This document shows positions 26,094 through 34,762 of a stretch of DNA of 64,000 nt, one piece after another (within the stretch, counting starts at the first letter, position 1; each line of letters starts with the position of its first letter). The notes under the pieces were generated by a model. It had not been told where the DNA came from and did not search any database. It saw only the letters and a list, made by a program, of their open reading frames with translations. The DNA is from RBC074 sp964470555 (GTDB lineage: Bacteria > Acidobacteriota > Blastocatellia > RBC074), in assembly GCA_964470555.1 (NCBI GenBank), contig CAYYDG010000022.1:1-64000 (forward strand), given 5' to 3'. The translations under genes and the position numbers were made by a program.

Positions 26094-27514
26094 GCCAGCA
26101 ATTCTTTCACCACCAATCCGTGAACATCCGTCAGCCGGAAATCGCGCCCGGCATATCTATAAGTCAGCCGTTCGTGATCGAAACCGAGCAAATGCAGGAT
26201 CGTCGCGTGCAAATCGTGAACGTGAACGATGTTTTCCACCGCACGGAATCCGAATTCATCCGTAGCGCCATGGACATAACCTTTGCGGACTCCTGCGCCA
26301 GCCATCCACACCGTAAAGCCGTAAGGATTGTGATCGCGTCCGTATTCTTCTTTTTTCGTATGACCGGTTAGCTCCACCGTCGGCGTTCGTCCGAATTCGC
26401 CGCCCCAAATGACCAGCGTGTCGTCCAACATTCCACGTTGTTTCAAATCTTCCAGCAAGGCGGCAATCGGTTGATCGGTAATGCGCGCCAGATTGCGATG
26501 ATGACGGGGCAAATTGTCGTGGCTGTCCCACGGTTGCCCTTTGCCTTGCCAGCATTGGACAAAACGAACGCCGCGTTCCAGCAACCGCCGCGCCAGCAAT
26601 AACTGCCGCCCATAAGCCGAGCCTCCGTATTGTTTGCGAATGTGTTCCGGCTCCTTGCTCAAATCGAATGCTTCGGCAGCTTCGGTCTGCATGCGAAACG
26701 CCAGTTCGTAACTCTGAATTTGCGCTTCGATGACGGATTCTTCCTGGCGTTTCTGCTGATACCGGCGATTGAGCCTCGCCAGCAAATCGAGTTGTTCGCG
26801 TTGTTGTTGGCGGCTGAGATTATTATTGCGAATGTTGTGAACCAGTCGTTCGACATCTGTTTCATTCGGATCAATGAACGTGCCTTGATAAACGCCTGGC
26901 AAAAACGCCGATGTCCAGCTTTGCGCTCCGGCGGTGGGATAACCGAACGGCGTCATGACCACGAAGCCCGGCAGATTCTGGTTTTCGCTGCCCAGACCAT
27001 AAGTCACCCACGAACCCAGACTCGGACGCACTTGCCGCTGATCGCCGCAATTCATCAAATAAAGCGAAGGTTCATGATTCGGCAATTCGGTGCGCATCGA
27101 ACGAATCACGCACAGTTCATCCACCCACTTGGCGACGTTGGGAAACAGTTCGCTGACTTCGGTTCCGCTTTGGCCATGCTTTTGAAATTTGAAGGGCGAC
27201 GCGAAGCCCGCGCCGGTTTTGCGTTCGGTTTTCAAATGAATCGGCAGCGGTTGGCCATCGTATTTGTCCAGCATAGGTTTCGGGTCGAAGGTGTCCACGT
27301 GCGAAGGGCCGCCATTCATAAACAGATGAATGACTCGTTTGGCTCGGGCAGGGAAGTGCGGCGTTTTGGTTGCAAGCGGATTTACCGAGTTGACTTGTTG
27401 CGCTGTCGCTGTCGAACCGGCCAGTTGTGCCAATGCCAGCGCACCCATTCCCATTCCGCTGCGATGCAGCATTTCCCGGCGAGTCACCAAATTCGTTTGA
27501 AGTTCGTTAGTCAT
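26090..27514 (-). CDS. DUF1501 (sulfatase-like fold) exported protein
   Basis: ATG at 27514 has AAGGAA upstream (474 aa); the frame is open 51 bases further but without a site. The N-terminus has a twin-Arg motif (VTRREMLHRSGMG), suggesting Tat export. Family motifs are RAKRVIHLFMNGGPSHVDTF near residue 60, HGQSGTEVSELFPNVA, SWVTYGLGSENQNLPGFVV, VIWGGEFGRTPT, and GRDHNPYGFTVWMAGAGVRKG. These are the metal and phosphate-site blocks of DUF1501. It is downstream of the PSCyt gene by 59 bases, the usual pair in Planctomycetota and Acidobacteriota. Its biochemical role is unknown. Confidence 0.9.
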   Translation of the reverse strand: MTNELQTNLVTRREMLHRSGMGMGALALAQLAGSTATAQQVNSVNPLATKTPHFPARAKRVIHLFMNGGPSHVDTFDPKPMLDKYDGQPLPIHLKTERKTGAGFASPFKFQKHGQSGTEVSELFPNVAKWVDELCVIRSMRTELPNHEPSLYLMNCGDQRQVRPSLGSWVTYGLGSENQNLPGFVVMTPFGYPTAGAQSWTSAFLPGVYQGTFIDPNETDVERLVHNIRNNNLSRQQQREQLDLLARLNRRYQQKRQEESVIEAQIQSYELAFRMQTEAAEAFDLSKEPEHIRKQYGGSAYGRQLLLARRLLERGVRFVQCWQGKGQPWDSHDNLPRHHRNLARITDQPIAALLEDLKQRGMLDDTLVIWGGEFGRTPTVELTGHTKKEEYGRDHNPYGFTVWMAGAGVRKGYVHGATDEFGFRAVENIVHVHDLHATILHLLGFDHERLTYRYAGRDFRLTDVHGLVVKELLA

Positions 27515-27573
27515 GATTTTCCTTACCTGTCGGTTAATGGCTAATGGGCAATGGTTAATGGTCAATTGCTTTT

Positions 27574-30500
27574 TCAGTCAATCATTGAAAACTCGACCGC
27601 TGCGATCAGCGCCTGAACATATCGCTCCCAGGCGTTCATAGGCTGTGTGAGCGGCGAGTAAAAATCCCGAATCGAATCCCAATCTTCCGCGCTGTTTTCG
27701 CGGCGAATGTTGACCTGCCATTTGAAATCGTCGCCGCTGGTGTTCTTTTTGTTGAGCACGACGAAATCAATGGTGTCGCCGGTTTTGACTTCGATGGCGG
27801 CGGCAGTGTCGGTTTGCGACAAATAAGCCGACCAGTTACCGACCGCTCCCAGACGACTGGAAACAATCAAGGCTTCGACGCCGTCGCAGGTTACGCAAGC
27901 CTGTTCCAGATCGTGAATCAATTTGCCGCTGATCGTTACTTTGCCCTCGAAGCTGGCCGTCCAGCGACGAATTACGGAATTGGCTTTGCCGGTTGGCGTG
28001 CCGCCTTCGCGGTTGATAAAGGCAGTTTGACGGCGCGGATCGAGTTCGTTGGCATTCAAGCGCCACGAACCGGCGGCGAAGAATTTGTGTTCGGTGAAGT
28101 TTTTCAGCTTCTTCTCTTGGTCGTCGTATTCGCCCTGCCCATAAGTCCAAATTGCGGATTGTGGATTGCGGATTGTGGATTGTTTGGGTGAAGAGGCGTT
28201 TTGTCTAGTGAAGGCCAGGCCCCAGGCGACTTCTTCCGTGCTGGCTTGGCGGCTCAATAGCAGTTGATAAATCCGGTTGATGCGTTGGCGCGGAGTTTTG
28301 GCGGCAACAATTTCCGGTCGTTTCAACAACGCGCGAGCTTGTTCGACGACAAACGGATTGTTCATCAAATATAGCGATTGTTGCGGAATGGTCGTCTGGT
28401 AACGCTCGGCAACGTGAGCATCCGGGTTGGCAAAATCGAAGGTCAGCAATTCCGGCGCCAGCTTCGCGCGATTGACGTAACCATAAACGGTTCGTCGCCG
28501 TGGGAATGGCCACGTCGTGATTTCATCTGGCACGCCGCCCATTGTCGTTTCAAGCTGTCCGCTGGCGGCCAGCATCGCATCGCGCAAGGATTCAAAATCC
28601 AGTCGTTGCCGATTCATTCGCCAGAGCAGACGATTTTCAGGATCGCGTTGCCGAGCCGTCGCATTGTCTGCGCTGGATTGTTGATAAGTTGCCGAAGCCA
28701 GAATCAGCGCGTGCAGCTTTTTCAATGACCAGCCGTTTTCCATAAACCACGTCGCCAGATAATCCAGCAATTCAGGATGTGTAGGAGCTTCGCCGCGCGA
28801 ACCAAAATCGCTAGGCGTGCGAACCAGTCCGTGACCGAAATGCCATTGCCAGACACGGTTGACAATCACGCGCGCCGTCAAAGGATTGTGGCGGTCAATG
28901 ATCGCGCGCGCCAGTTCCAATCGCCCGCTGCCGTCTGTGAACGGTTGGCGGTTTTCTCCAGCCAGCACGCGCAAAAATTGGCGCGGCACTTCTTCGCCTT
29001 TGTTGTTCGGATTGCCGCGAACGTAAACCACTGCCGGTTTGAGTTTCATTGCATCCTCAACGGCCATCGCTCGCGGCGGCGCTTCGTCAAAAGCGCGAGC
29101 CGTGATCATTCGCTGAATCTTTTGACGCTGGTCGGTTTCAAATTGGCCGTCTTTGGTCAGGCGTATGTCATTGTAACTGGCGAAGGGAATGTTGGTCGCC
29201 GAGTCTTCGCCGTGCAGTGACTGTCGCAGAGCTTCTTCGTTTGTGTCGTTGAGAGGTTCGGCCTGGTCGAATTTGGCCAGCAGCGTTCCGTACTTCGTCG
29301 CGGCTTCTTCGATGGTCGCCGGAGCTTTGTTGAACTCAGCCGCAACCAGCGGATTGACGATTTCCTTCGAGCAATCGGCAATCGCCGTCGCAGCTTTTTC
29401 GGCGAATTCGTTTTCGGGAATTGCCGTCAGCGCGCGCCAGATGGAAAAGATCGGATCGCGGTTGTCGGCGGCTTTCCGCAAAAAACTTTGCCAGCGCCGC
29501 AGCATCGCAAAGTTGTAATCTTTTTCGACCGTCAAAGCGCGAACATCCACTTCCTTGTTCAGATCGCGCGCCTGGTAAACGGCCATCAGATATTTGGCGA
29601 TTTGGTCGGCTTGACGATATTCGGCTTTCAGTTCGGGAAAGCGTTTGACGCGATACTTTTCAACTTCGTCGTTGATTTTGGCGATGTCCTTTTGCAGTTC
29701 AATTTCTTTTGGGTCATTGGCCGATGCAGGATCGAGCAGCGGCAATTTGTCAGGTTCGCGTGTGTTGGCAAAGATGCTGAACAGCGAGTAGTAATCCGCC
29801 GTCGGGATCGGGTCGAATTTGTGATTGTGGCAACGCGCGCAACTTACGGTCAACGCCATAGTGCCGCGAATCGCCACGTCTACCTTGTCGTCAATGCGTT
29901 CTTCCGTCGTTGTGGCAAAGCCTCCGCGCCCAACGGTCAGAAATCCCAGCGCAGCCAGGTTGCGCGATTCGTTGTTCGGCAAACGGTCAGCGGCGAGTTG
30001 TTGCAAAAGAAATTGGTCGTAAGGCAGGTCTTCATTCAAAGCGCGAATCACCCAGTCGCGGTAAGTGTAAGCAAACGGATAAAGCAGCGTGGTCGTGTCA
30101 TTGACGCCTTGTGTGTCGGAATAACGCGCAATGTCCAGCCAACGCCGCGCCCAGCGTTCGCCGTATCCAGGCGAAGCCAGCAAACGTTCGACGACTTTGG
30201 CAAAAGCGTTCGGCGATTTGTCCGCCAGGAACCTTTCCACCTCTTCGGGCGACGGAGGCAATCCAATCAGATCAAATGTCGTTCGCCGAAGCAGCGTTCG
30301 TTTGTCGGCGGCTGAATTCGGATGCAATCCACTGGTTTCCAGTCTGGCCAGCACGAACCTGTCAATTTCATTTTTGACCCAGGCCGAATTTATGACTTGA
30401 GGCGATTCAGGTTTTTGTAGTTGATAAGCCCAATGCGCGGACTTTTCGATTCGGACGTGAGTTTCTTCTGGCCAGTTCGCCCCGTTCCTGATCCATTGAC

Positions 30501-30894
30501 GCAGACTGGCGATGTCTTCGTCTTTCAGCTTTGGTTTGCCTTGCGGCATTTTCAAGCGGCTGTGCGTGTGCGCCACGACTTGAATCAGCAAACTGGTTTC
30601 GGGGCTATTGGGAATGATGGCCGGCCCTGAGTTGCCGCCTTTCAACAAAGCTTCGCGGGAATCCACTCGCAACCCACCGCTTTCGGCTGAGGTGTGGCAA
30701 CCGTAACAGTTGGCAACCAGCAACGGGCGAATCTGAGTTTCAAAAAATTCCATTCGCTGCATCGAGCTTGATCGAGCAGAATCTGCCTGTTGGGTGGCAA
30801 AGGTTCCAACGCCCGCCCACGCTGAAATCGCAAACAGAAAAGCGGAACAGCATAAGAGTTTTGAACGCCATCGAATCAAATGTGTCAGCAACAT
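27574..30894 (-). CDS. PSCyt1-DUF1549-DUF1553 protein (planctomycete-type cytochrome c domain)
   Basis: I chose ATG 30894 (1106 aa); a TTG at 30906 in the same frame is possible. A signal peptide spans about 1-36. The c-type haem motif CYGCH is in the N-terminal domain (LVANCYGCHTSAESGG). DUF1549 follows (RTTFDLIGLPPSPEEVERFL, YGERWARRWLDIARY), with a second CARCH motif (VSCARCHNHKFDPI). DUF1553 follows (NPLTARVIVNRVWQWHFGHG, ATYQQSS, RLDFESLRDAML). Residues just before TYGQGEYDD contain STIRNPQSAI, encoded by an intergenic repeat. The protein is periplasmic; electron transfer coupled to polysaccharide breakdown has been suggested for the family, but its activity is not established. Confidence 0.88.
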   Translation of the reverse strand: MLLTHLIRWRSKLLCCSAFLFAISAWAGVGTFATQQADSARSSSMQRMEFFETQIRPLLVANCYGCHTSAESGGLRVDSREALLKGGNSGPAIIPNSPETSLLIQVVAHTHSRLKMPQGKPKLKDEDIASLRQWIRNGANWPEETHVRIEKSAHWAYQLQKPESPQVINSAWVKNEIDRFVLARLETSGLHPNSAADKRTLLRRTTFDLIGLPPSPEEVERFLADKSPNAFAKVVERLLASPGYGERWARRWLDIARYSDTQGVNDTTTLLYPFAYTYRDWVIRALNEDLPYDQFLLQQLAADRLPNNESRNLAALGFLTVGRGGFATTTEERIDDKVDVAIRGTMALTVSCARCHNHKFDPIPTADYYSLFSIFANTREPDKLPLLDPASANDPKEIELQKDIAKINDEVEKYRVKRFPELKAEYRQADQIAKYLMAVYQARDLNKEVDVRALTVEKDYNFAMLRRWQSFLRKAADNRDPIFSIWRALTAIPENEFAEKAATAIADCSKEIVNPLVAAEFNKAPATIEEAATKYGTLLAKFDQAEPLNDTNEEALRQSLHGEDSATNIPFASYNDIRLTKDGQFETDQRQKIQRMITARAFDEAPPRAMAVEDAMKLKPAVVYVRGNPNNKGEEVPRQFLRVLAGENRQPFTDGSGRLELARAIIDRHNPLTARVIVNRVWQWHFGHGLVRTPSDFGSRGEAPTHPELLDYLATWFMENGWSLKKLHALILASATYQQSSADNATARQRDPENRLLWRMNRQRLDFESLRDAMLAASGQLETTMGGVPDEITTWPFPRRRTVYGYVNRAKLAPELLTFDFANPDAHVAERYQTTIPQQSLYLMNNPFVVEQARALLKRPEIVAAKTPRQRINRIYQLLLSRQASTEEVAWGLAFTRQNASSPKQSTIRNPQSAIWTYGQGEYDDQEKKLKNFTEHKFFAAGSWRLNANELDPRRQTAFINREGGTPTGKANSVIRRWTASFEGKVTISGKLIHDLEQACVTCDGVEALIVSSRLGAVGNWSAYLSQTDTAAAIEVKTGDTIDFVVLNKKNTSGDDFKWQVNIRRENSAEDWDSIRDFYSPLTQPMNAWERYVQALIAAVEFSMID
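28147..28187. repeat. In-frame AATCCGCAATCC-type repeat inside the PSCyt gene
   Basis: On the minus strand this stretch is made of AATCCACAATCCGCAATCC units, encoding QSTIRNPQSAI. The same unit lies between genes at 45281-45336 and forms the last codons of lgt at 63187-63228. Its placement within an otherwise conserved domain region suggests an insertion that kept the frame. Confidence 0.7.
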
Positions 30895-31418
30895 TCTCTG
30901 TAACAAGCTCCCAAGTGTTTGGTTTTTTTTACTGGCTCAGGGCTGCGCGGAGCTTACATCTGTTCGGCGTCATGGAAAAGCTTTCTGAGGCAAAGTCGCG
31001 CGAATCTGAAGGGCAAGACAGCATTCCCTGATCGTCCAGCAAAAAATACAGCTTGCAATAATTTTAGAGGCTATGTTATTTGTTGGTTGCGTTGGCTGGC
31101 AATTGCCTCACCCCTGATTTTCTAATGTCCAATCAACGTAACTTACTCCTTGAAGCAAACGCTGATCTCAACCCCAATCAGGCGGTAAACTATTACAGCC
31201 TAAACCCCCATGAAATTGCTTGCCATTTCCGAACTGCAAAAGTTTTTGGTTTTCTTATTAGGAAAATCCATGAGCCGAGCAGCTGAGGATGCTTTGACTG
31301 CGTCAAAGCGCCGCTTTTTTCCTTGGTTTGCTGATGACGAACACTGTGATCGTGTCAGTTCGCCTAACAGTCAGATTAACTATGCCGTCGGGCAATTTAT
31401 TTTCGGAGGTAATTTAAG
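30895..31418. other. Gene-poor gap upstream of the pilin
   Basis: No credible coding sequence is seen. Short open frames here lack ribosome sites and recognisable composition. The only clear structure is a hairpin at 31291-31320. I looked for a cyclic-di-GMP riboswitch because of the pilin downstream but could not match its core. Confidence 0.5.
31291..31320 (+). terminator. Terminator-like hairpin upstream of the pilin gene
   Basis: An 8-bp perfect stem (GCTTTGAC, 31291-31298, with 31302-31309) has a 3-nt loop; GCCGC and six T follow, ending at 31320. It lies about 100 bases before the pilin start with no plus-strand gene ahead of it, so it could terminate a leader transcript (attenuation) or a small RNA. 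Confidence 0.5.
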
Positions 31419-31607
31419 ATGATCAGAAATTTCATGAGTGATTTTGTTAAAGATGAACAGGGACAGGATATTGTTGAATACTCCTTGCTGTTGGTTTTGA
31501 TCGGCGCTGCCGCCGTTTTTGTTTTGACCACCATGGGAACCAGCATCAGCCAGATTTTCAGCAAGATCAACACCAAGTTGACCAGCGCCAACGAAAGCAT
31601 TTCATAA
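31419..31607 (+). CDS. Flp/Fap-type pilin (type IVb)
   Basis: ATG 31419 follows GGAGGT at 31405-31410 (62 aa, normal for Flp). A short charged leader (FVKDEQGQDIVEYSLLL) contains the Flp prepilin region with Gly before a Glu-Tyr pair, then a hydrophobic helix (VLIGAAAVFVLTTM) and a polar tail (SQIFSKINTKLTSANE). Flp pilins are processed by a TadV-like peptidase and assembled by the Tad machine into adhesive pili. No tad genes are visible nearby, so this is an isolated pilin copy. Confidence 0.88.
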   Translation: MIRNFMSDFVKDEQGQDIVEYSLLLVLIGAAAVFVLTTMGTSISQIFSKINTKLTSANESIS

Positions 31608-31627
31608 GAAATTCAAGCCAATGGTTT

Positions 31628-31678
31628 GCACAGACGGAATCAGATTGCAGTGCGAGTTGTAGTCTGATTCCGTTGTGC
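31628..31678 (+). terminator. Hairpin after the pilin gene, possible terminator
   Basis: A 10-bp core stem (CGGAATCAGA 31635-31644 with 31663-31672), extended by GCACA/TGTGC, lies about 20 bases after the pilin stop codon. No T-run follows. The gap continues to 32082 without any gene and presumably carries the mreB promoter, which I could not place. Confidence 0.45.
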
Positions 31679-32082
31679 CATTTACCAGTCAAACTGATTG
31701 AGCCAACGTTTGATCAATCCCTCATGCTTTTTTGACCGCGGAAATCCTTTACTATGCACATCAAAAAACCAGTCTTGTTAGACGCAACGGAAATCTGTTC
31801 GGGCTTGTCGGTTTTGGATTAAGACGCTTTTCAAAACGAAATTTGTCTTGCTGCTTCATTTACAAGACTTTTTAAGATATGCTGAGCGCCGCAAAGGGCA
31901 AACAGTGCAATCAAATCGCTTGCTGATTCCGATTTCAACGTGATTTTGCGGCTCATATCAAGCGAAGGGTTTTCCTGGTCAAAGGGGAAATCGTTATGCA
32001 GACCTGGGACAAATCAACTTAAAAAAACTGTTTGCAAGCGCCTTTGAGCCGAATTTCGGAAAGGTTGTCATTTCACTTTCAA

Positions 32083-33126
32083 ATGAATCTACGTTCGATT
32101 TTTAGTCTTTTTTCCAGCGATTTGGCCATTGACCTCGGCACTGCAAATACGTTGGTGTTTGCGCGTGGGCGAGGCATTGTCGTTTCTGAGCCGTCTATCG
32201 TCGCGATCAACAAAGTCACCCACAAGGTGGAAGCCGTTGGCAACAAGGCCAAGGAAATGCTGGGACGCACGCCGGGAAACATAGTGGCGATTCGCCCGAT
32301 GAAAGACGGCGTTATTGCCGATTTTGAAGTCACTGAAAAAATGCTTCAGTACTTCATTCAACAGGCTCACGGAGGAAAAACCTGGGTCAGTCCGCGGATT
32401 GTTATCGGAATTCCGTCGGAAATTACTCAGGTGGAGCGCCGCGCGGTCGAAGACAGCGCTTATCGTGCCAAGGCCGCTGAGGTTTATCTGGTCGAAGAAG
32501 CGATGGCTGCCGCTATTGGAGCCGGTTTGCCAATTACCGAACCGCACGGGAACATGATTGTGGACATCGGCGGAGGAACTTCAGACATTGCTGTGATTTC
32601 GCTGTCCGGTATTGTTTATTCCAAGAGTGTCCGCGTTGCCGGCAACGAGATGGACGAATCAATCATTCAGTACATCAAACGCAAGTACAACATGCTGATC
32701 GGCGAACGAACCGCCGAGCAGGTCAAAATCGAACTCGGTTCCGCCGATACACTGGACGAACCGAAAACGATGGAAATCAAAGGCCGCAACCTGATCGAAG
32801 GCATTCCGAAGACCATCGTTGTCACCGACGAAGAAATTCGGGAAGCGTTGTCGGACTCGGTGATGACCATCATCAATGCCGTTCGCGTCGCGTTGGAGCG
32901 CACGCCGCCAGAATTATCCGCCGACATCGTGGATCGTGGCATAGTGCTGACCGGTGGCGGGGCGTTGCTCAAAAAGCTGGATGTGCGTTTGATGAAAGAC
33001 ACCGGGTTGCCGGTTTCGTTGTCGGAAGACCCGTTATCCTCTGTCGTGCTCGGAGCGGGCGCGATGTTGTCGGATTTTGATTTGTTGCGCCGTGTACGAT
33101 GGGACGGCTCGACCATACCTACATAA
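32083..33126 (+). CDS. mreB: Rod shape-determining actin homologue MreB
   Basis: I chose ATG 32083, the start giving the standard 347-aa MreB; the open frame extends 51 bases further. The site upstream is weak. The actin-fold phosphate loop DLGTANT is at 17-23, with SPRIVIGIPSEITQVERRAV, the second phosphate loop GNMIVDIGGGTSDIAV and VLTGGGALLKKLD. MreB filaments under the inner membrane guide the elongasome. It is followed by mreC after 3 bases, mreD, mrdA and rodA, the classic elongation cluster. Confidence 0.97.
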   Translation: MNLRSIFSLFSSDLAIDLGTANTLVFARGRGIVVSEPSIVAINKVTHKVEAVGNKAKEMLGRTPGNIVAIRPMKDGVIADFEVTEKMLQYFIQQAHGGKTWVSPRIVIGIPSEITQVERRAVEDSAYRAKAAEVYLVEEAMAAAIGAGLPITEPHGNMIVDIGGGTSDIAVISLSGIVYSKSVRVAGNEMDESIIQYIKRKYNMLIGERTAEQVKIELGSADTLDEPKTMEIKGRNLIEGIPKTIVVTDEEIREALSDSVMTIINAVRVALERTPPELSADIVDRGIVLTGGGALLKKLDVRLMKDTGLPVSLSEDPLSSVVLGAGAMLSDFDLLRRVRWDGSTIPT

Positions 33127-33129
33127 ACT

Positions 33130-34020
33130 GTGTCGCTGACAGACAAGGCCAAAAAGAATCCAACCTGGTTGCTAGGTTTGTTGCTGGTCGTGCATCTGTT
33201 CGCGATTTCGTTGAATCGCGTTCCCGGCCAGCCCGATTTGAGTTATTTGCAGCTTGTCACCATGAGCGGGATGATGCCGTTTCAATGGCTGGCGTCGAAC
33301 TCCGTTGGGGCAGTCAAAAGCGTTTGGTACGGTTATGTTGATCTGCGTAATGCGCGCACCGAAAGCGAAGAACTGAAAAACAGGCGCGATCAACTGGAAA
33401 AAGAAGTCAGCGAATTGCGCGGCAAGGTTACGCTCTCTGAACAGCTCAGCGAATTTGGCAAAGCGGCAATCACTTACGAAGGAGTGATTGCCCGTGTCAT
33501 TGGGCACGACGCAAATCAGTGGTTCAATACCTTGTTCATTGACAGAGGTTCGATCTCTGGTATCGAAAAAGACCAGCCCGTAGTCACTGCCGATGGGTTG
33601 GTGGGACGCGTAATCAATACATCGCCTTTCGCATCGCAGGTGTTGCTGGTCACTGATGAACGACACGGGGCAGGCGCTGTCATCGTTCGGACTGAAAACA
33701 CACGCTGGTTGGGAATTCTGGAAGGAAAAAGCCAGTACTTGTGCGACCTGCGATTTATCGTTCCGCCGGAAAGACTGGAAAATGACGAACCCGTGATAAC
33801 TTCAGGACAAGACGGGCTGTATCCCGCCGGACTGTTGATTGGTCGCGTCAAAAGCAACGGCTCGGTCGCGGCTCCGGTGCTGGTTGAAATCGAACCCGCT
33901 GCGAAACTGGGCAAACTGGACCTGGTCAAGGTATTAAAAGTCCCGCCGGACCAAATTCGCGGCCCGGTTGATGAGTTGAAAAAAGAAGAACAGAGCAAAA
34001 CGGCTGATCGAAAGAAGTAA
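33130..34020 (+). CDS. mreC: Rod shape-determining protein MreC
   Basis: GTG 33130, 3 bases after the mreB stop (296 aa). One membrane helix near the N-terminus (TWLLGLLLVVHLFAIS), a coiled coil at about 75-105 (SEELKNRRDQLEKEVSELRG), then the double beta-barrel core with NTLFIDRGSISGIEKDQPVV, GLVGRVINTSPFASQVLLVTD and PAGLLIGRV. The C-terminus ends in a Lys-rich tail. MreC is periplasmic, binds PBP2 and activates the elongation synthase. Confidence 0.95.
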   Translation: MSLTDKAKKNPTWLLGLLLVVHLFAISLNRVPGQPDLSYLQLVTMSGMMPFQWLASNSVGAVKSVWYGYVDLRNARTESEELKNRRDQLEKEVSELRGKVTLSEQLSEFGKAAITYEGVIARVIGHDANQWFNTLFIDRGSISGIEKDQPVVTADGLVGRVINTSPFASQVLLVTDERHGAGAVIVRTENTRWLGILEGKSQYLCDLRFIVPPERLENDEPVITSGQDGLYPAGLLIGRVKSNGSVAAPVLVEIEPAAKLGKLDLVKVLKVPPDQIRGPVDELKKEEQSKTADRKK

Positions 34021-34124
34021 TTTGATTGGTTGTGATCGAATGCGGCGCTCAGGCTGGAAAGTAAAGTCTGGCGCACAGTCATTCGAGGCAGAAAACGAAA
34101 GTTTGAACATACGGTAAGGCATCG

Positions 34125-34715
34125 TTGGAGAAAGCATCTCGAGGCACTTCAGTAAAAATTGCAATCTGTCTGCTGGTTGCTGTGTTTGCCCAAACCACGC
34201 TGGTGGGATTGGCGCCTGAAGCGATTGGCCAATGGCTGGCTTATGTGGACTGGCTGTTGATCGTCGTCGTTTATGTTTGTTTGGGGCGCGATCCGGTGCA
34301 GGCTCTGGTGACGGCTGTGGCGGCGGGTTTGCTGCACGATGCTTTTTCAAGAGGGCCTGCCAATGGTGTGATGACCGCCATTGGCGTCAGTGGGTTTGCT
34401 TATGTGTTGGCCGCCTATGCCGCTGACAGAATCGTTTCGGTTATTGTGGCGGACAATCTGCTGGTCAGATTCGCCACCGTCGCCAGCGCCAGCCTTGTAA
34501 ACACGCTGACCAAAATCGCCTTTTACAAACTCCTGAAGTTCAAGCTCCCCGTCCTGATTGGCGGAAAGGGCATTGCCGCCGCCATTGTCTTCGGACTTGT
34601 GACCAACCTGATCGCCGCCACCCTGCTTTATCTTGTGTTTGACCGCGTGTTCAACAAGGACTCCGCCTTGAAATTGCGACGCAGCGAAGCCCGGCGCGGA
34701 AAAGTGAAGTTTTGA
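34125..34715 (+). CDS. mreD: Rod shape-determining protein MreD
   Basis: The start is probably TTG 34125 behind GGTAAGG (196 aa); no ATG fits. Five to six hydrophobic helices with the MreD-type sequence RDPVQALVTAVAAGLLHDAF and GVSGFAYVLAAYAADR are visible. Its position between mreC and the PBP2 gene supports the call. It is an inner-membrane partner of MreC and MreB. Confidence 0.85.
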   Translation: MEKASRGTSVKIAICLLVAVFAQTTLVGLAPEAIGQWLAYVDWLLIVVVYVCLGRDPVQALVTAVAAGLLHDAFSRGPANGVMTAIGVSGFAYVLAAYAADRIVSVIVADNLLVRFATVASASLVNTLTKIAFYKLLKFKLPVLIGGKGIAAAIVFGLVTNLIAATLLYLVFDRVFNKDSALKLRRSEARRGKVKF

Positions 34716-34762
34716 AGGAGCACAACGCGCTTTATCTGTAAAGCGCCCGCAAGGATTGACCA

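Noticed and set aside
30895..31418. Possible cyclic-di-GMP riboswitch upstream of the pilin
   Set aside because: The conserved core and tetraloop-receptor sequences of that class could not be matched.
31210..31422. 70-codon plus-strand frame ahead of the pilin
   Set aside because: It has no ribosome site, runs through a terminator-like hairpin and is unlike any known leader peptide.
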